Below, piece after piece: positions 36,069 to 47,626 of a stretch of 64,000 nucleotides of DNA (the stretch's first letter is position 1; the number at the start of each line of letters is the position of its first letter). The translations under genes and the position numbers were made by a program. The notes under the pieces are model-generated. The model did not search any database. It was not told the origin of the DNA and saw nothing but the letters and a program-made list of their open reading frames with translations. Origin of the DNA: Prinsepia uniflora (lineage: Eukaryota; Streptophyta; Magnoliopsida; Rosales; Rosaceae). The stretch is taken from positions 68,311,586 to 68,375,585 of the forward strand of contig CM064871.1 in assembly GCA_032719365.1 (NCBI GenBank). Direction: 5' to 3'.

Positions 36069-38827
36069 TGTAACGACCCATCCCTAGATTAAAGGATTAA
36101 TTAAGACTAATTATGGATTAGCGAGGCTAATTAGGGATTCGCCGAGGATTAACGGACGTTCAGGGCGAAATTACGATTTTGCCCCTAAACGAGGGCTAAA
36201 AGTTGACTTTTGACCCGGGATGTCCGATGACCGAGAGCCGAGGACCATTACGTAGATCGGGTCGATACGAATCCGTAGACAGGCGGCACGCAAAAATTGG
36301 ATGTCAAACGAAGAAGTTATGGTTCACGGAAGTTTTGGATCATTATTGCACGTTTACGAGACAGCTTGGCTTTTGGCATTAAGTGGGGCCCAGATATTTT
36401 GGGACAGGCCCAATAGATGAATGACACTTGTCATCCATCCATTGCCTACCCAAATTGATTCATGCACTTCCCATTCCTTTTTTCGTGCAAACCAACCCAC
36501 ACAAACCCGATCTCACCCCAAAAGCCTTGAACCCCAAACCCATATCCCTTTCCCTTTTGATTCTGAGAGAGGCCAAGAAAGGAGTGAGAATGAGTTGGTG
36601 GTGGCTGATGAAGGCAAGACTGCCGTGCACGGCGGTGATAGCCAAGTAACCCGATAACGCCTATTTCCATTTTTGAATTTCAATTTTAAGTTTGGGATGT
36701 TTAGGTTGTTATCTGAGGATTAGGGAATGGTTATTGGGTTGATATGGTGGCTAGAGGATAGGTTTGGCTAGTAGGAAGTGGCTGAGCCACCCCGGTTCAA
36801 TTGGAAAAATTGGATGTGAATGGAAGGTTCGAACCAAGGGGTTTTGGGAGGTTTTTATTTGTTTTATTGTTATGGTTAGATTCCTAGGGATGTGGGGAAG
36901 AGGTTAGGATTGAAGAGGGAATGAATCGGACCGAAATAAGGGAGGAAAAATGATTGAACCGGCTCCACCGGTCGGACCGGACCGAAAACCAGCAGACCTG
37001 TTCGGACCCAGTCTACCGAAGGTTGAAGACGACTATAGTGCCCGGCGCGTGGCTCCCAAGCGCAGGGGCTTCTACAGACGCATGTGGGCGCATGGCCCAC
37101 TTTTTGGGGAAGGTTCCAACATTTTAATTTCATCTATTCGATGTAACAAACATTTTGGGACTGATTTCGTGTCGATCGGACATCGTTTCGATAGGTTTCG
37201 GGGTGTCCGAAGGTTTAGGATCGGGATTAAAAATAGTTAAAAATTTGGGAAAATTACGGGGCTTTAGTGAGGTGTTATTTAAGTAGTTAGTAACCCTATA
37301 TTACGATTTGGATAGGTATGGAGGTCCTGGTGACGGTGTTTGGCCCGGGAGAGCCGTATGACACGCGTATCAAGGCGGGAACTCGGACAGTCTGTGAGTG
37401 GACCTTGGTTTTCTAAATTGATGCATGCATAAATGTTTATTATGTGTTTTAATACTTGTTTTGTGATGTCATGAGTGAATTTGTGTGTGATTACGTATTG
37501 GCACGTATTTCGAGGTTTCGGCCTTATACGGTGTTTATACGGGTTTGTATTTCTACGATGGTTTAAATGAAATGGTTTTGGATTTAAAAAGGATAAACTC
37601 GAGCATGAGACCCATTTGGTTTTGTCTCGGGCATGTGACCCTATTGGTGACATACGAGTTTGAGTCGTGGTCGCGACGAGTGCTATGTGCACAGCGACGG
37701 ACGATACGACGCTCGCCTCCGGACTGGGATGTGTTCTTTCCGGAGAGGTCACGATGCACGAACCGTGGTCGACCAGCCACTGGAGACTCGATTTCGGAGT
37801 GCTGACGGTTTAGGATATCAATCGGTGATGGGTGCACCATGATCTAGAGGTGGTCGCGTCGGTTGATACGTTCACAGCGACATACCAGGATTGAGGGCGG
37901 TCCTAGACGAATGGTTGCACACATCACTATGATTCGAATCGTGACTGACCCTGAGATATCGGGCACGATGCCCAGTTGAGTAATGAGTTCGGGCTTAAGG
38001 CCTAGTTAGTTTAGTTTATGATTTCGGGTCGAGAACCCTAGATAGATTTTTGGGTTCATGACGGTTTATGGGGACCGGGTATGAATCCCTTGAAAGGTTT
38101 TAAGAATGTCTTCATTATATATATATATATATTCATATACCTTCCTTATTTATTTGGATTGCCTCCTCTGGGGAGGGTCGTTGGCCTGGATGGACTTCGG
38201 AGTAGTCACAGAGCACTAATTGAGTGAAGTCGCCCCCGTTGGGTACCTCTCTCTCAGGAAGGCTTATGGATTATAACCCCATGAGGGTCATTAATCTACC
38301 AACATTGACCTGGGTGGACCCTAGGAGACTTGGGCTTTGAGACCCCGGGTAGCACGCGCGTAGCTTTAGGAACCGTGATAGGATTGATAGCATGATTTAT
38401 ATGTATATGTTATATGATATGTGATGTGTACAGGTTTTGGGCTAAGTCCCACATGGATTTGGGCAATGGGCCCGTATTATTGATTTCATTCACGATTTTG
38501 GGCCCAAGGCCCTATTGGTTTGATAAATTGGTTTTCGAATGCATGCATATTTTTTTAGTGAAGGGTACAAATGTCTTTCGTGAAAATGTTTTTATAAATC
38601 CTTTGTTTTGTCCACTCACAACTTTTAAATGTTTTGACTGCTCTTCAGGTTGATCGCGGATGCGGGCTGTAGCAGAGACCGAGACATCACATACCTCATC
38701 CGGATCCTAGCGTACTCTGAAGCCCCGAGCGGGCTAAAATCAGAATTTCCCTTATCTGACATTGCGTGTCAGACGGGATCAGGCGCGTCCCGCGTTAATC
38801 CTTGGGGGATTGGGATGGGTCCTGACA
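36069..38827 (+). repeat. 3' LTR of RT-P, uninterrupted
   Basis: 2759 bp, TGTAACGACCC to GGGTCCTGACA, followed by GTGTA. It preserves both empty target sites hit in the 5' LTR: CGAAT at 37908-37912 and GTTCG at 37987-37991. The bracketing pair is at 37392-37403 and 38610-38621, the latter with one mismatch. Confidence 0.9.
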
Positions 38828-38832
38828 GTGTA

Positions 38833-38883
38833 CGAAAAGCAGAACGAAGAGATCAAAGAAACCGGATTGATGATCGCATGTAG
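38833..38883 (+). pseudogene. Right part of the charged frame interrupted by RT-P
   Basis: Sixteen codons (beginning RKAERRDQRNR) and a TAG, in the same frame as 8957-9148 once a single GTGTA is kept. See that entry; product unknown. Confidence 0.35.
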
Positions 38884-39103
38884 AGTTCGATGGTCGCTGG
38901 GTTTCTCGGGAAGAATAGAGGCTGGACTGCCGATTAGGGGCTAGAAAATTCTAGCAAAAAATCCTATTATTAAGGGAACAGCATAATGGTAAATCTATTA
39001 TTCATGGCTCTCTAATAGAATGGGCATTATGGTAATTGCACTGTTCGCTTTACTATTCATAGAACAGTAACCTGACACACGAGTTTTAGTATATAGTTAA
39101 TAA

Positions 39104-40621
39104 CTAGCAAGAACACCTGCACGTTGCTGCGGAATTTATTAGTTGTGAATATTAACAGATATTTAAAACATGATTAGTTTTTTTACCTATATCATCAATT
39201 GTTCAATTATAGGCCGCACGAAATTACTCAAACAAAACAAAACTTCCAAAACAATCTTGAAGAAAGTGTAAATTTTAGACAATGCATACCCATATCGAGT
39301 CTCTTGATTCTGCTTCCATATGAAAGTGAAAGTTCCATTTGTTTGGAAACTGATGCGACCATGTTGCTGCAGTGTAATAGAAGTACAGATAATAAGTCAT
39401 GTAAATCTGAATACCTTGTTACCTGACAATAAAAAAGAAAGAAGAGGAAATATATGTTTAAAAACCACAAAAATTCATAGTTCTCACAATGACAAATATA
39501 TATATATATATATATATATGTTGGTTATACTACCTTTTTGAAAACTGTTTAAAGCACACACGATCAAAAATCATCACCATTTTAGCCAAACGAATAATCA
39601 ACTCCAAAATCAAGAATAACAAAAACTCATTAAGAAAACATTTGACCAAATATTCAAAATGATGCAAGCGAATAAGAGAGAGAGAGTTACATGTGATGTC
39701 CTGCATGTCATAACTTCTTTGTTCCTGCAGATGATTGATAAAAAAGGTTGAAGAAATTCATGAAGTCATAACATACTTATAAATTTGAAAAACTCATAAC
39801 TACTTTCAAATAATCAAATTCACAAAACCCATTGCTGGATTCATTAAACAAAACAAAAAAATACTTACCACAAAAACTCTCCAAAAAGAAGACATGAATT
39901 TCAAATCGAAACTCAAACGTGACAGCCAGCTCATTGCCAACTCATAAACCCATAACTCAGATAAAATAAACTATTATCAATTCAATATGAAAATATTTTT
40001 ATGATCAGTTGCAAACACCATTCAAGTCAAAGCCAACTTGGAAAGAAAGGAACTTGGGAAATTTATAAAAATATATTGATGAAATATGAAAAGGAAATTA
40101 GTGAAATAAATAAAATACCTTCAAGTCAAAACTACCAAAGAAAAAGCCTCATAATTGATGAAAATTTAAATATTTTGGACACTTTTCAATCAGCAACCCA
40201 ATACTACAATAAACTTAAAGACGCTATGAAAGTAGATAGATGAAATATAAGAAGGGAATGAATAAAAGGAAGAAAATACCTTCAAATAATGTTTCCGAAA
40301 TTGGAAAGTTTGAAAGAAGACAATATGTGAACTGGTAGAAAATGAACGATGCATAAGCAAGAGGCAAATAACAGAGTAGTTGAATACAAATGAAAAAAAT
40401 GGAACATATTTATCATAATTACTAGATTTGTAATTGACATCATATTTAGAAGCGTTAGATGTAGCAAAGAGAGAAGACAAATGGAAAAAAACAATTCTTA
40501 TGATTACTCAACCATGATATTTAGAAGCATACTATATTCAGGAAAACTAATGAAACATAGTTTTAGAGAGAGAGAGAGAGAGAGAAAAAAAATTTGGAAA
40601 TTAAATTCTCCCTCCTGCAAT
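39104..40621 (-). other. Helitron B own DNA, 3' part
   Basis: A/T-rich, intron-like sequence with simple repeats, (AT)n at 39496-39519 and (AG)n at 40565-40584. On the minus strand near 39290-39370 an acceptor-like ACTGCAG and a donor-like GGTATGC enclose a frame beginning NMVASVSKQMELSL. This could be a captured exon; I do not assign it. Confidence 0.4.
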
Positions 40622-41380
40622 TGTAAGACCCGTGTCCTGGAGGGAACGGTGAACAATCCCACCTTCCTGCGAGGGGGAATGGTCTGGGAGAAGATGGTGG
40701 TGTGCCTTAAAGGTGTAGGCACACACCTATCTAGCATGAGGCCTTTTGGGAGCTCAGTGGTTTTGGGGGGGATTGGAACCCCAAAGTTAAGCGAGTTGAG
40801 GCTGGTGCAATTCCAGATGGGTGACCCTCTGGGAAGTTACACCGTGAGCTCCCGAAAACAAAACCTTGAGGGCGCAGACTTGCCGTTGTGTATTGTTGTG
40901 GACCAAAGAGGACAATATCGTGCTAGATGAGTCGGGACCTGACCGAGGAGGGTCGGGTCCTGACAATTTGGTATCAGAGCCAGACCCCGACCAAGAAGTG
41001 TGCCAGCGAGGACGCTGGGCCCTAAGGGGGGTGGATTGTAAGACCCGTGTCCTGGAGGGAACGGTGAACAATCCCACATTCCTGCGAGGAGGAATGGTTT
41101 GGGAGAGGATGGTGGTGTGCCTTAAAGGTGTAGGCACACACCTATCTAGCATGAGGCCTTTTGGGAGCTCAGTGGCTTTGGGGGGGATTGGAACCCCAAA
41201 GTTAAGCGAGTTGAGGCTGGTGCAATTCTAGATGGGTGACCCTCTGGGAAGTTGCACCGTGAGCTCCCGAAAACAAAACCTTGAGGGCGCAGACTTTCCG
41301 TTGTGTATTGTTGTGGCCCAAAGAGGACAATATCGTGCTAGATGAGTCGGGACTTAACCGAGGAGGGTCGGGTCCTGACA
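40622..41380 (+). mobile_element. Cassandra-like TRIM retrotransposon with 5S-like LTR segment
   Basis: Two LTRs of 344 bp (40622-40965 and 41037-41380), each TGTAAGACCC to GGTCCTGACA, enclose a 71-bp internal part. The internal part has a tRNA-iMet primer site (40969-40981) and a purine tract before the second LTR (AAGGGGGGTGGAT). Each LTR contains AAAGTTAAGCG and GATGGGTGACCCTCTGGGAAG (40816-40836, 41231-41251), which match the internal-promoter part of plant 5S rRNA; this is the mark of Cassandra elements. There is no coding capacity. No matching 5-bp duplication was found (GCAAT left, ATTCG right). Confidence 0.85.
40780..40840 (+). promoter_or_regulatory. 5S rRNA-like internal promoter segment in Cassandra LTR 1
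   Basis: Blocks like the A box and C box of 5S genes are present in order. In Cassandra this segment can resemble an RNA polymerase III promoter. The copy in LTR 2 lies 415 bp downstream (41195-41255). Confidence 0.65.
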
Positions 41381-41386
41381 ATTCGT

Positions 41387-44300
41387 TGACAGGACCCATC
41401 CCAATCCCCCCGGGATTAGTGCGGGATGTCCCTGCTCCCGTCTGACGATATTTCCGACCTTTGCCCTCCCGGGCTATAGAGTACGCCAGGATCTGGAGGA
41501 GGTATTTGATATCTCGGTCTCTGCTACAGTCCACATCCGATGTCAACTTGAAGGGCAGTCAAAACATTAAAAGCTGTGAGTGGACAAAACTAGAGTTTAT
41601 AAAAACAGTTTATCGAGAAGACATTTGTACCCTTCACTAAAAACCATGCATGCATTCGAAAACCATTTATCCAGAATTCATATGCGAGAACTAAGCCCAA
41701 AACCAAGATTGAAAGAACCATAATGAAAACGACCATACGGGTCACTGCCCAAATCCATAAGGGACTCAACCCAAACTAGAAATAAACCAAGTACACGAGC
41801 CACCGCTCAAATCCTGTGTAACCACACATCACATATCATATATCATATTTATATCATATACACATATAATTCACACAACCAATCCTGTCACGATTTCCAA
41901 AGCTACGCGCGTGCTACCCGGGTCTCAATCCGAGTCTTCTCAAAGTCAAGGTCAATGTCCGTAGACCACTGACCCTACCCGAGGTAATAGTAACCATAGC
42001 CTTCCTGAGAGTAAGGAACCCATCTAGGGGGTGACTCCACTCAGTCGATGCTCCGTGACTACTCTGGGGTCCACCCAGGCCAACGGCCCTCCCCGGAGGA
42101 GATAATAGAACAAGTAAAGGAAGGTAGATGAACATATATATACATAACATAAACATTCATGCCCGGTTCCCCTGAACCGTCATGATCCATAACATCCATA
42201 ACAAGGGTTCATGCCGGTTCCCATAAACCGTCATGAACCACAATGACCTTTCCAGAGTTCATGCCGGTTCCCATAAACCGTCATGAACTTGGAAATCCAC
42301 GTAGGGTCCCTGCCCCGAAATCATAAACCGTAAAGTAACTGGGTCTCGTGCCCGAATATATGACTCAACTGGGCACCGTGCCCGATATCTATGGGTCAGT
42401 CACGACTCCGATCATAGTGATGCGTTCAACCATCCATCCAGGACCACCCTCAATCCTGGTATGTCGCCGTGAACGTATCAACCGACGCGACCACCACAAG
42501 ATCATGGTGCACTCATCGCCGATCGATATCCTGAACCGTCAGCACTCTGAAGACGAGCCTCCCCAGGCTGCCCGACCACGAATCGTGCATCGTGACCTCT
42601 CCGGAAGGAACACATCCCAATCCGGAGGCGAGCGTCGTATCGTCGATCGCCGTGCACATAACACCCGTCGCGACCACGATTTAGACCCGAAGGTCGTAAA
42701 TAGTGTCATATGCCCGAGACCAAACCTAATGGGTCTCATACCCGAGTTTATCCTTTTAGAAATCCAAAACCAAATCATTTAAACCAATAAAGAAATACAG
42801 ACCCGTATAGGCACCGTATAGGGCCGAAACCTCGAAATACATGCCTATACGTAACCACACATCCAAATGCACTCATGGCATCACAAACAAGTATTTAAAA
42901 CATATAATAAACATTTATGCATGCACCAATTTAAAAAAAAAGGTCCACTCACAGACCGTCCGAGCTGCCGCCTCGATTTGCGTGTCATAGGCTCCCCGAG
43001 CCGATCACCGTCACCAGGACTCCCAAACCCCGTAATTTTCCCGAACTTTTAACTATTTTTAAACCGACCCTAAACCTTCCGACACCTCGAAAACTATCGA
43101 AACGATGTCCGATTGACTCGAAACCAGTCCAAAAATGTTCGTTACATCGAATAGATGATTTGACATGTTGGAACCATCCTCAAATTCTTCCCCACGCGCC
43201 CGCACGCGCCGCCTGAAGTGGCTGCGCGTGGTAGCCACGCGCCTGCTACAGTGTCATCCCCTACCTCGTGTCGACCGGTCTGAACCGGTCCGGTCCGGTT
43301 CGCCTGCAACTTGGACCGGCTTGACCGGTTCAAGCTCATTCCGGCCCAGTTTTTCACCGTTTTCAATCCTAATCAATCCTAACCTTCCTATAATCATCCT
43401 AGGAACCTAACCCAATTAATTAGAAGCCCTAAAACCTCTAAAACCCGACCGGTTTGATTTTTCCCTTCACGGTTCGAAAATCCCAAAACCTCCCAGGGCT
43501 TCCCCGACGTCCAACCTTCATCCAAACCTTCCTACAAACTCCCTAGAAACCTAAATAACCCATCCTAATCATCCAAAACAGTCCATAACATCAAAATCCA
43601 AATAAAAATTGAAAATGGGCTTACCGGGTACCCGCTCGGGTTCTGGGTTCCAGCCACCGCCCACGGTGGTTCCAGCCACCAGCTGCCATCCCTAGTCCTC
43701 CTCTCTCACTCTCTGGTCTCTCCAGGATCATTTGGGGTTAATGGTTTGGTGTTTGGGTTGCACAGAGGAGAGGAAATGAGATCGGGTGGGTTTTTTGGGT
43801 TTGAAATGAAAATGGAATGGTTTGCACGGTGCATGAATCAATTTGGGTGTCCATTGGATGGGTGACACTTGTCACTCATCCATTGGGCATCAGGATAAAT
43901 ATCTGGGCCCACTAGATTCCAAAAGTGAACTCGTCTCATAATTCGTACAATAGTGCACTCGAACTTCCGTGAACCGTAACTTCGTCGTCGAACGTCGGAA
44001 TTCGACGTGCCGCCTGTCTATGGATTCGTATCGTCCCGATCTACGTAACGGTCCTTGGCCCTCGGCCATTGGACCTCCCGGTTAAAAATTCAACATTTGA
44101 CCCCTTTTAACCAAAATTACCAAATTGCCCCTAAACTTCCGAACGTCATAACGTCCTCATCGAACGTCGGAATTGAACGTGCCACCTGTCTATGAACTCG
44201 TGACATCACGAACTACGTCACATTCATCGGTAAAATTCCATTTGACCGCCCGAATGAAAAGTCAACATTTTGCCACGATCAAGGGCAAAACGATCATTTT

Positions 44301-44398
44301 GCATCGTTCGTCCGATTTCGCATAACTAATCACCTATTAGCCTCACTAATCGTGATTAGTCACTAATCTAATCTAGGAATTTGGGACGGGTCGTTACA
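41387..44398 (-). repeat. LTR-a of the truncated array
   Basis: 3012 bp, TGACAGGACCC to GGGTCGTTACA. A deletion of about 20 bp near 41446 relative to LTR-b removes a GACACGAAGTGTC palindrome. Three 50-bp hairpin units at about 42154-42289. Bracketing pair at 41574-41585 and 42943-42954. Confidence 0.85.
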
Positions 44399-47300
44399 AC
44401 CTTCCCTCCTTAATTAATTTTGTCCTCAAAATTCCAACCGACCTAAATCCAACCGTTCTTCCCTCCTTAATTAATTTCGTTCTTGAAACTCCAACTATCT
44501 CGATTCCACAACCACCTCGTGGAAAGTAGAATCAACCTCGAAACTCGTGTACACTAGTACACCCACTAACCAGAGTAATACTCGTCTGCAACCAGACGTA
44601 CCCCTAACACTCTCGTTACATCGACTACATTCGACCACGTCGAATGACAGTAGTCACCCGTTTCGAATTGAAACTGTTTGTCAAATCTATCGAGTCGCTG
44701 ACACAACCAACTTGACGGTTCCTTGCTCAATCACCAATCTATAACGATGTCTGCTCCCGCTAGTAGTCACCAGACCTCACTAATCGATCCACGATGACAC
44801 CTCCGAAAACTGTCACCACTTAACAGTCGTCAATCGAAAACTGTCACTATATTCACTCGTGGTTACACTAACCACCAACTCACACAACCTGAGTATACGT
44901 ATACTAACAATCACTCGACCTGTGTGTAACCGGACCCATCAGAACTACTATGACCCAATGCACAGTATCCAATATCCAGTCCACGTCCTCGACAAATCCA
45001 ATGGTATCGGAACCAATCCGACTACCAACACGCTCACCAACATATCTCTAGTATAACCTATATACCGTCATCAGGCACGACAAGTCTACCCGGTATCGTA
45101 CCCCGGACAACGTACAGGGTACGTACATCTATCCATCAGTCAGCCTACAACCATCTAGGTCGTAGCCAATCACGTTTCAATTATGGAGTTTACTTGTCCA
45201 ATGCAGTATTAGACAAATCAAAAACTCCGACACATTATCAATTTCCAAATCCAAATCCGAATCCGCAATTTTGTAAGAAAGCCCGGATCCAAACCCAGAA
45301 ATCATATCCATAATCATGTCCAAATTCGAATCCGAAATTATTATTCCGTAGCTAGCATTTGGAATAACCATTTCGAACCCAAATCCATAAAAGAAAATCC
45401 ACAGTCAAGCTCTAGAATCAAATCCTGAATCGTCACCCAGAATCCGATTCCAAAACCCAAATCCAGAAATCCTCTTTCAAGTTCCAAAATCAAATCCTGA
45501 ATCGTCATCTAGAAATCTGATTTCAAAACCTGAAATCTCATTCACGTCTACCAAGACGCACCAAAACCGAACCTATCGGTTACCTGTTCAATTGATTACA
45601 CATTATATTTGATTGACTTCATAGGGAAGCCAATCCCAATATCAACATATCTAGGCTGACAAAATCCGACCACGTCGGAAAACTACTCACCTGAGTAATA
45701 TACCATATGGGATTCACTTCGAAAAGAAGTTCAGTCCCATCATCTACAACTCCAACATCCAAGTAAGAGCGATAAACTCTCCACTTATCTGGATCATCAA
45801 GATCACAATCCAGATCCATCACTATACCCAAAGTCCTAAACTAATTCCCACATCTAAACAGATTAGTCAACGACGAGACACGCCGAGACTGTAGGTTCTC
45901 ACTGATTACCTCGTATCAATCGTTGGCATTCCACCAAGGAAAACCAAAGATGATCCAAAACAATGACATCACCAGTCATCCTACGTGAATGCAACCAACA
46001 CTCGCTGCACTCACCACGTTAAGTAAACCAACATCATTTACCTCATCTGCAACATATGCATCACCTGTCATGGCAGAACCTGTGAAGTCACCCAAATGAC
46101 TTCGGAATACCCAATACCAATGCGGAAAACCCGCATTCAACTCGTCACCTCAATCACAACCTCTCGCGATTCCGAAGTTCCAACAAGATTGGAAACAACA
46201 TACCCGGACATCAACCACGTGTCCCCTAACCAATTTAACTATATCTGAGATCCACTCTGGACCACAGATACCGACCACATGCCCATCTCAACGAAGTCAC
46301 ATCCTGACTCGTGACTCACGTCATCACAATCACCGGCACCAGTACCAGCACTAGTACCAGCACACAAGCATCAACATCAGTATTAGTATCGGCACACATA
46401 CATCAGTATCAGCACCCCGTGTGCAAACTGACAACCCTGGATCTCCGCTCATACCGAACGACGATCCCGTACCTTTGCTCGAATAGGAGAAACTCTGCCT
46501 CCTTCGTACCCAACACCTCTGGGTATAGTTACCCTGACAACTTATACGAGAAAAGGAAACGTCCCTTGAACGTCCCCGATTCCCAACAATCATAACTACA
46601 ACCACTCTCGGTAGTAGCGCCTGCCACAGACTCGTGCAGACCTAACTACCAGACCTCGCTATCGAGATTTGCATCCAACGGAATCAACCGCCTGTATTAA
46701 CCACTCCGGATCCCACTCAGGGATTCCATCGACAAGTACCAACCCTGATAACTTGTCCAACCAATCACTAACTAGTCGTAACTCGACTCAACCAATGTCG
46801 TCTACCAGGTCACCGTGACCTTAGTTGCACCAACAATCCAACACAACTATGGTAGCACGACAACCAACTCGGTCTAACCGATATGTACAACCCCGACTAC
46901 GAAGTGCAGTCCCAACACAAGCTGACATGACTAGACCGACTAACGAATCCAAATTCGAATAGTCGTCCAAGTCAAACCACTCGCCAACTCACATTTCCGA
47001 ACCATACACCTTAATGTAGGGTTACACAATCACGCCCTAGGGTCTCCCTAAACCCAACTGCATAAGGTAGTATAATCCATAATTTGACCGACTCCGCGGT
47101 CTCGACATCGAAAAGACGTCAATCCAATCCTACCGTCAAATTCAACCAGAATTCCTCGAATCCGGCTGTCAACTGCCATAAATTCGACTAGAGTTCCACG
47201 AACTCGACTGCTAACCACCAACTGCAATGTAATCCATAACCCGACTGCTCCTAGCAGTAAACCATCTAACTCAGCCAAATCCAATCATCGGATGGTCACA

Positions 47301-47626
47301 ATTCCCAACCAGTCGTCGGAACCGATCCTACGACATCGTGAAGACGATCCCAACTAACCGTCACACGATCATAACTCTAATGTACCATTACGTTAATCCT
47401 TCCATAGGGTCCCACACTGTCAACCTTGACATAATTATAGAAACCCCGGCATCAAGTGCCGAACCAAGACATTCCACGATTCCATCCTACTAACTATCGT
47501 ACCGGCACCCTAACTATCAGGTTGATCACGAACTGTAGCCACTTGAGATATCACATCCTTGACCTGCGTACATTCCAAGAGCTCCACGGTTGCTCGAATA
47601 GAGACAACCCCGCTCTGATACCACGT
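44399..47626 (-). other. Internal region of the truncated array, non-coding
   Basis: 3228 bp with a purine tract at 44399-44411 (minus AAGGAGGGAAGGT) and a tRNA-iMet primer site at 47612-47623. It shares scattered blocks with the internal DNA at 17048-20740 (for example CCACAACCACCTCGTGGAAA) and reads NFEDKIN-stop beside the purine tract. No protein domain seen. Confidence 0.75.
47612..47623 (-). promoter_or_regulatory. Primer-binding site for tRNA-iMet, truncated array
   Basis: The minus strand reads TGGTATCAGAGC just inside the end of LTR-b. Confidence 0.85.

Larger units (their letters stand above)
9149..38827 (+). mobile_element. RT-P: full-length non-autonomous (LARD-like) LTR retrotransposon with three nested insertions
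   Basis: Both ends carry the 5-bp duplication GTGTA (9144-9148 and 38828-38832). The element starts TGTAATGACC, ends CCTGACA, has a tRNA-iMet primer site at 31036 and a purine tract at 36056. After subtracting S1, the 16-kb array and S2 with their duplications, the 5' LTR is about 2771 bp, close to the intact 3' LTR of 2759 bp, which confirms the reconstruction. The internal part is then only about 1.86 kb with no gag or pol. Its movement would have needed proteins from an autonomous relative, probably a chromovirus-type gypsy element judging by the ends. It is the oldest of the nested set in its own footprint. Confidence 0.85.
7372..39093 (-). mobile_element. Helitron-like element A, heavily interrupted; 3' end not in window
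   Basis: The two flanks of RT-P (up to 9148 and from 38833) belong together because they share the GTGTA duplication. The right flank ends near 39093. There the minus strand reads TATACTAAAACTCGTGTGTC, closely matching the 5' end of Helitron B (TCTATTAAAATTCGTGTGTC), with a TA in place of the canonical TC. Unique A/T-rich DNA of intron-like texture fills 7372-9148. The 3' end was not found and probably lies left of the window. That 7372-9148 belongs to the same Helitron is inferred from continuity only. Confidence 0.4.

Noticed and set aside
37279..37752. 157-codon minus-strand frame
   Set aside because: It is part of the RT-P 3' LTR; homologous positions in other LTRs carry stops and indels.
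40780..41255. Two 5S rRNA gene candidates
   Set aside because: Only the internal-promoter part resembles 5S rRNA, it lies inside two direct LTRs with a primer site, and the flanks do not match a 5S gene.
42348..42782. 144-codon frame with a near-identical copy at 48732-49097
   Set aside because: This is LTR sequence shared by LTR-a and LTR-b; the S1 and S2 equivalents are broken, so there is no sign of coding constraint.
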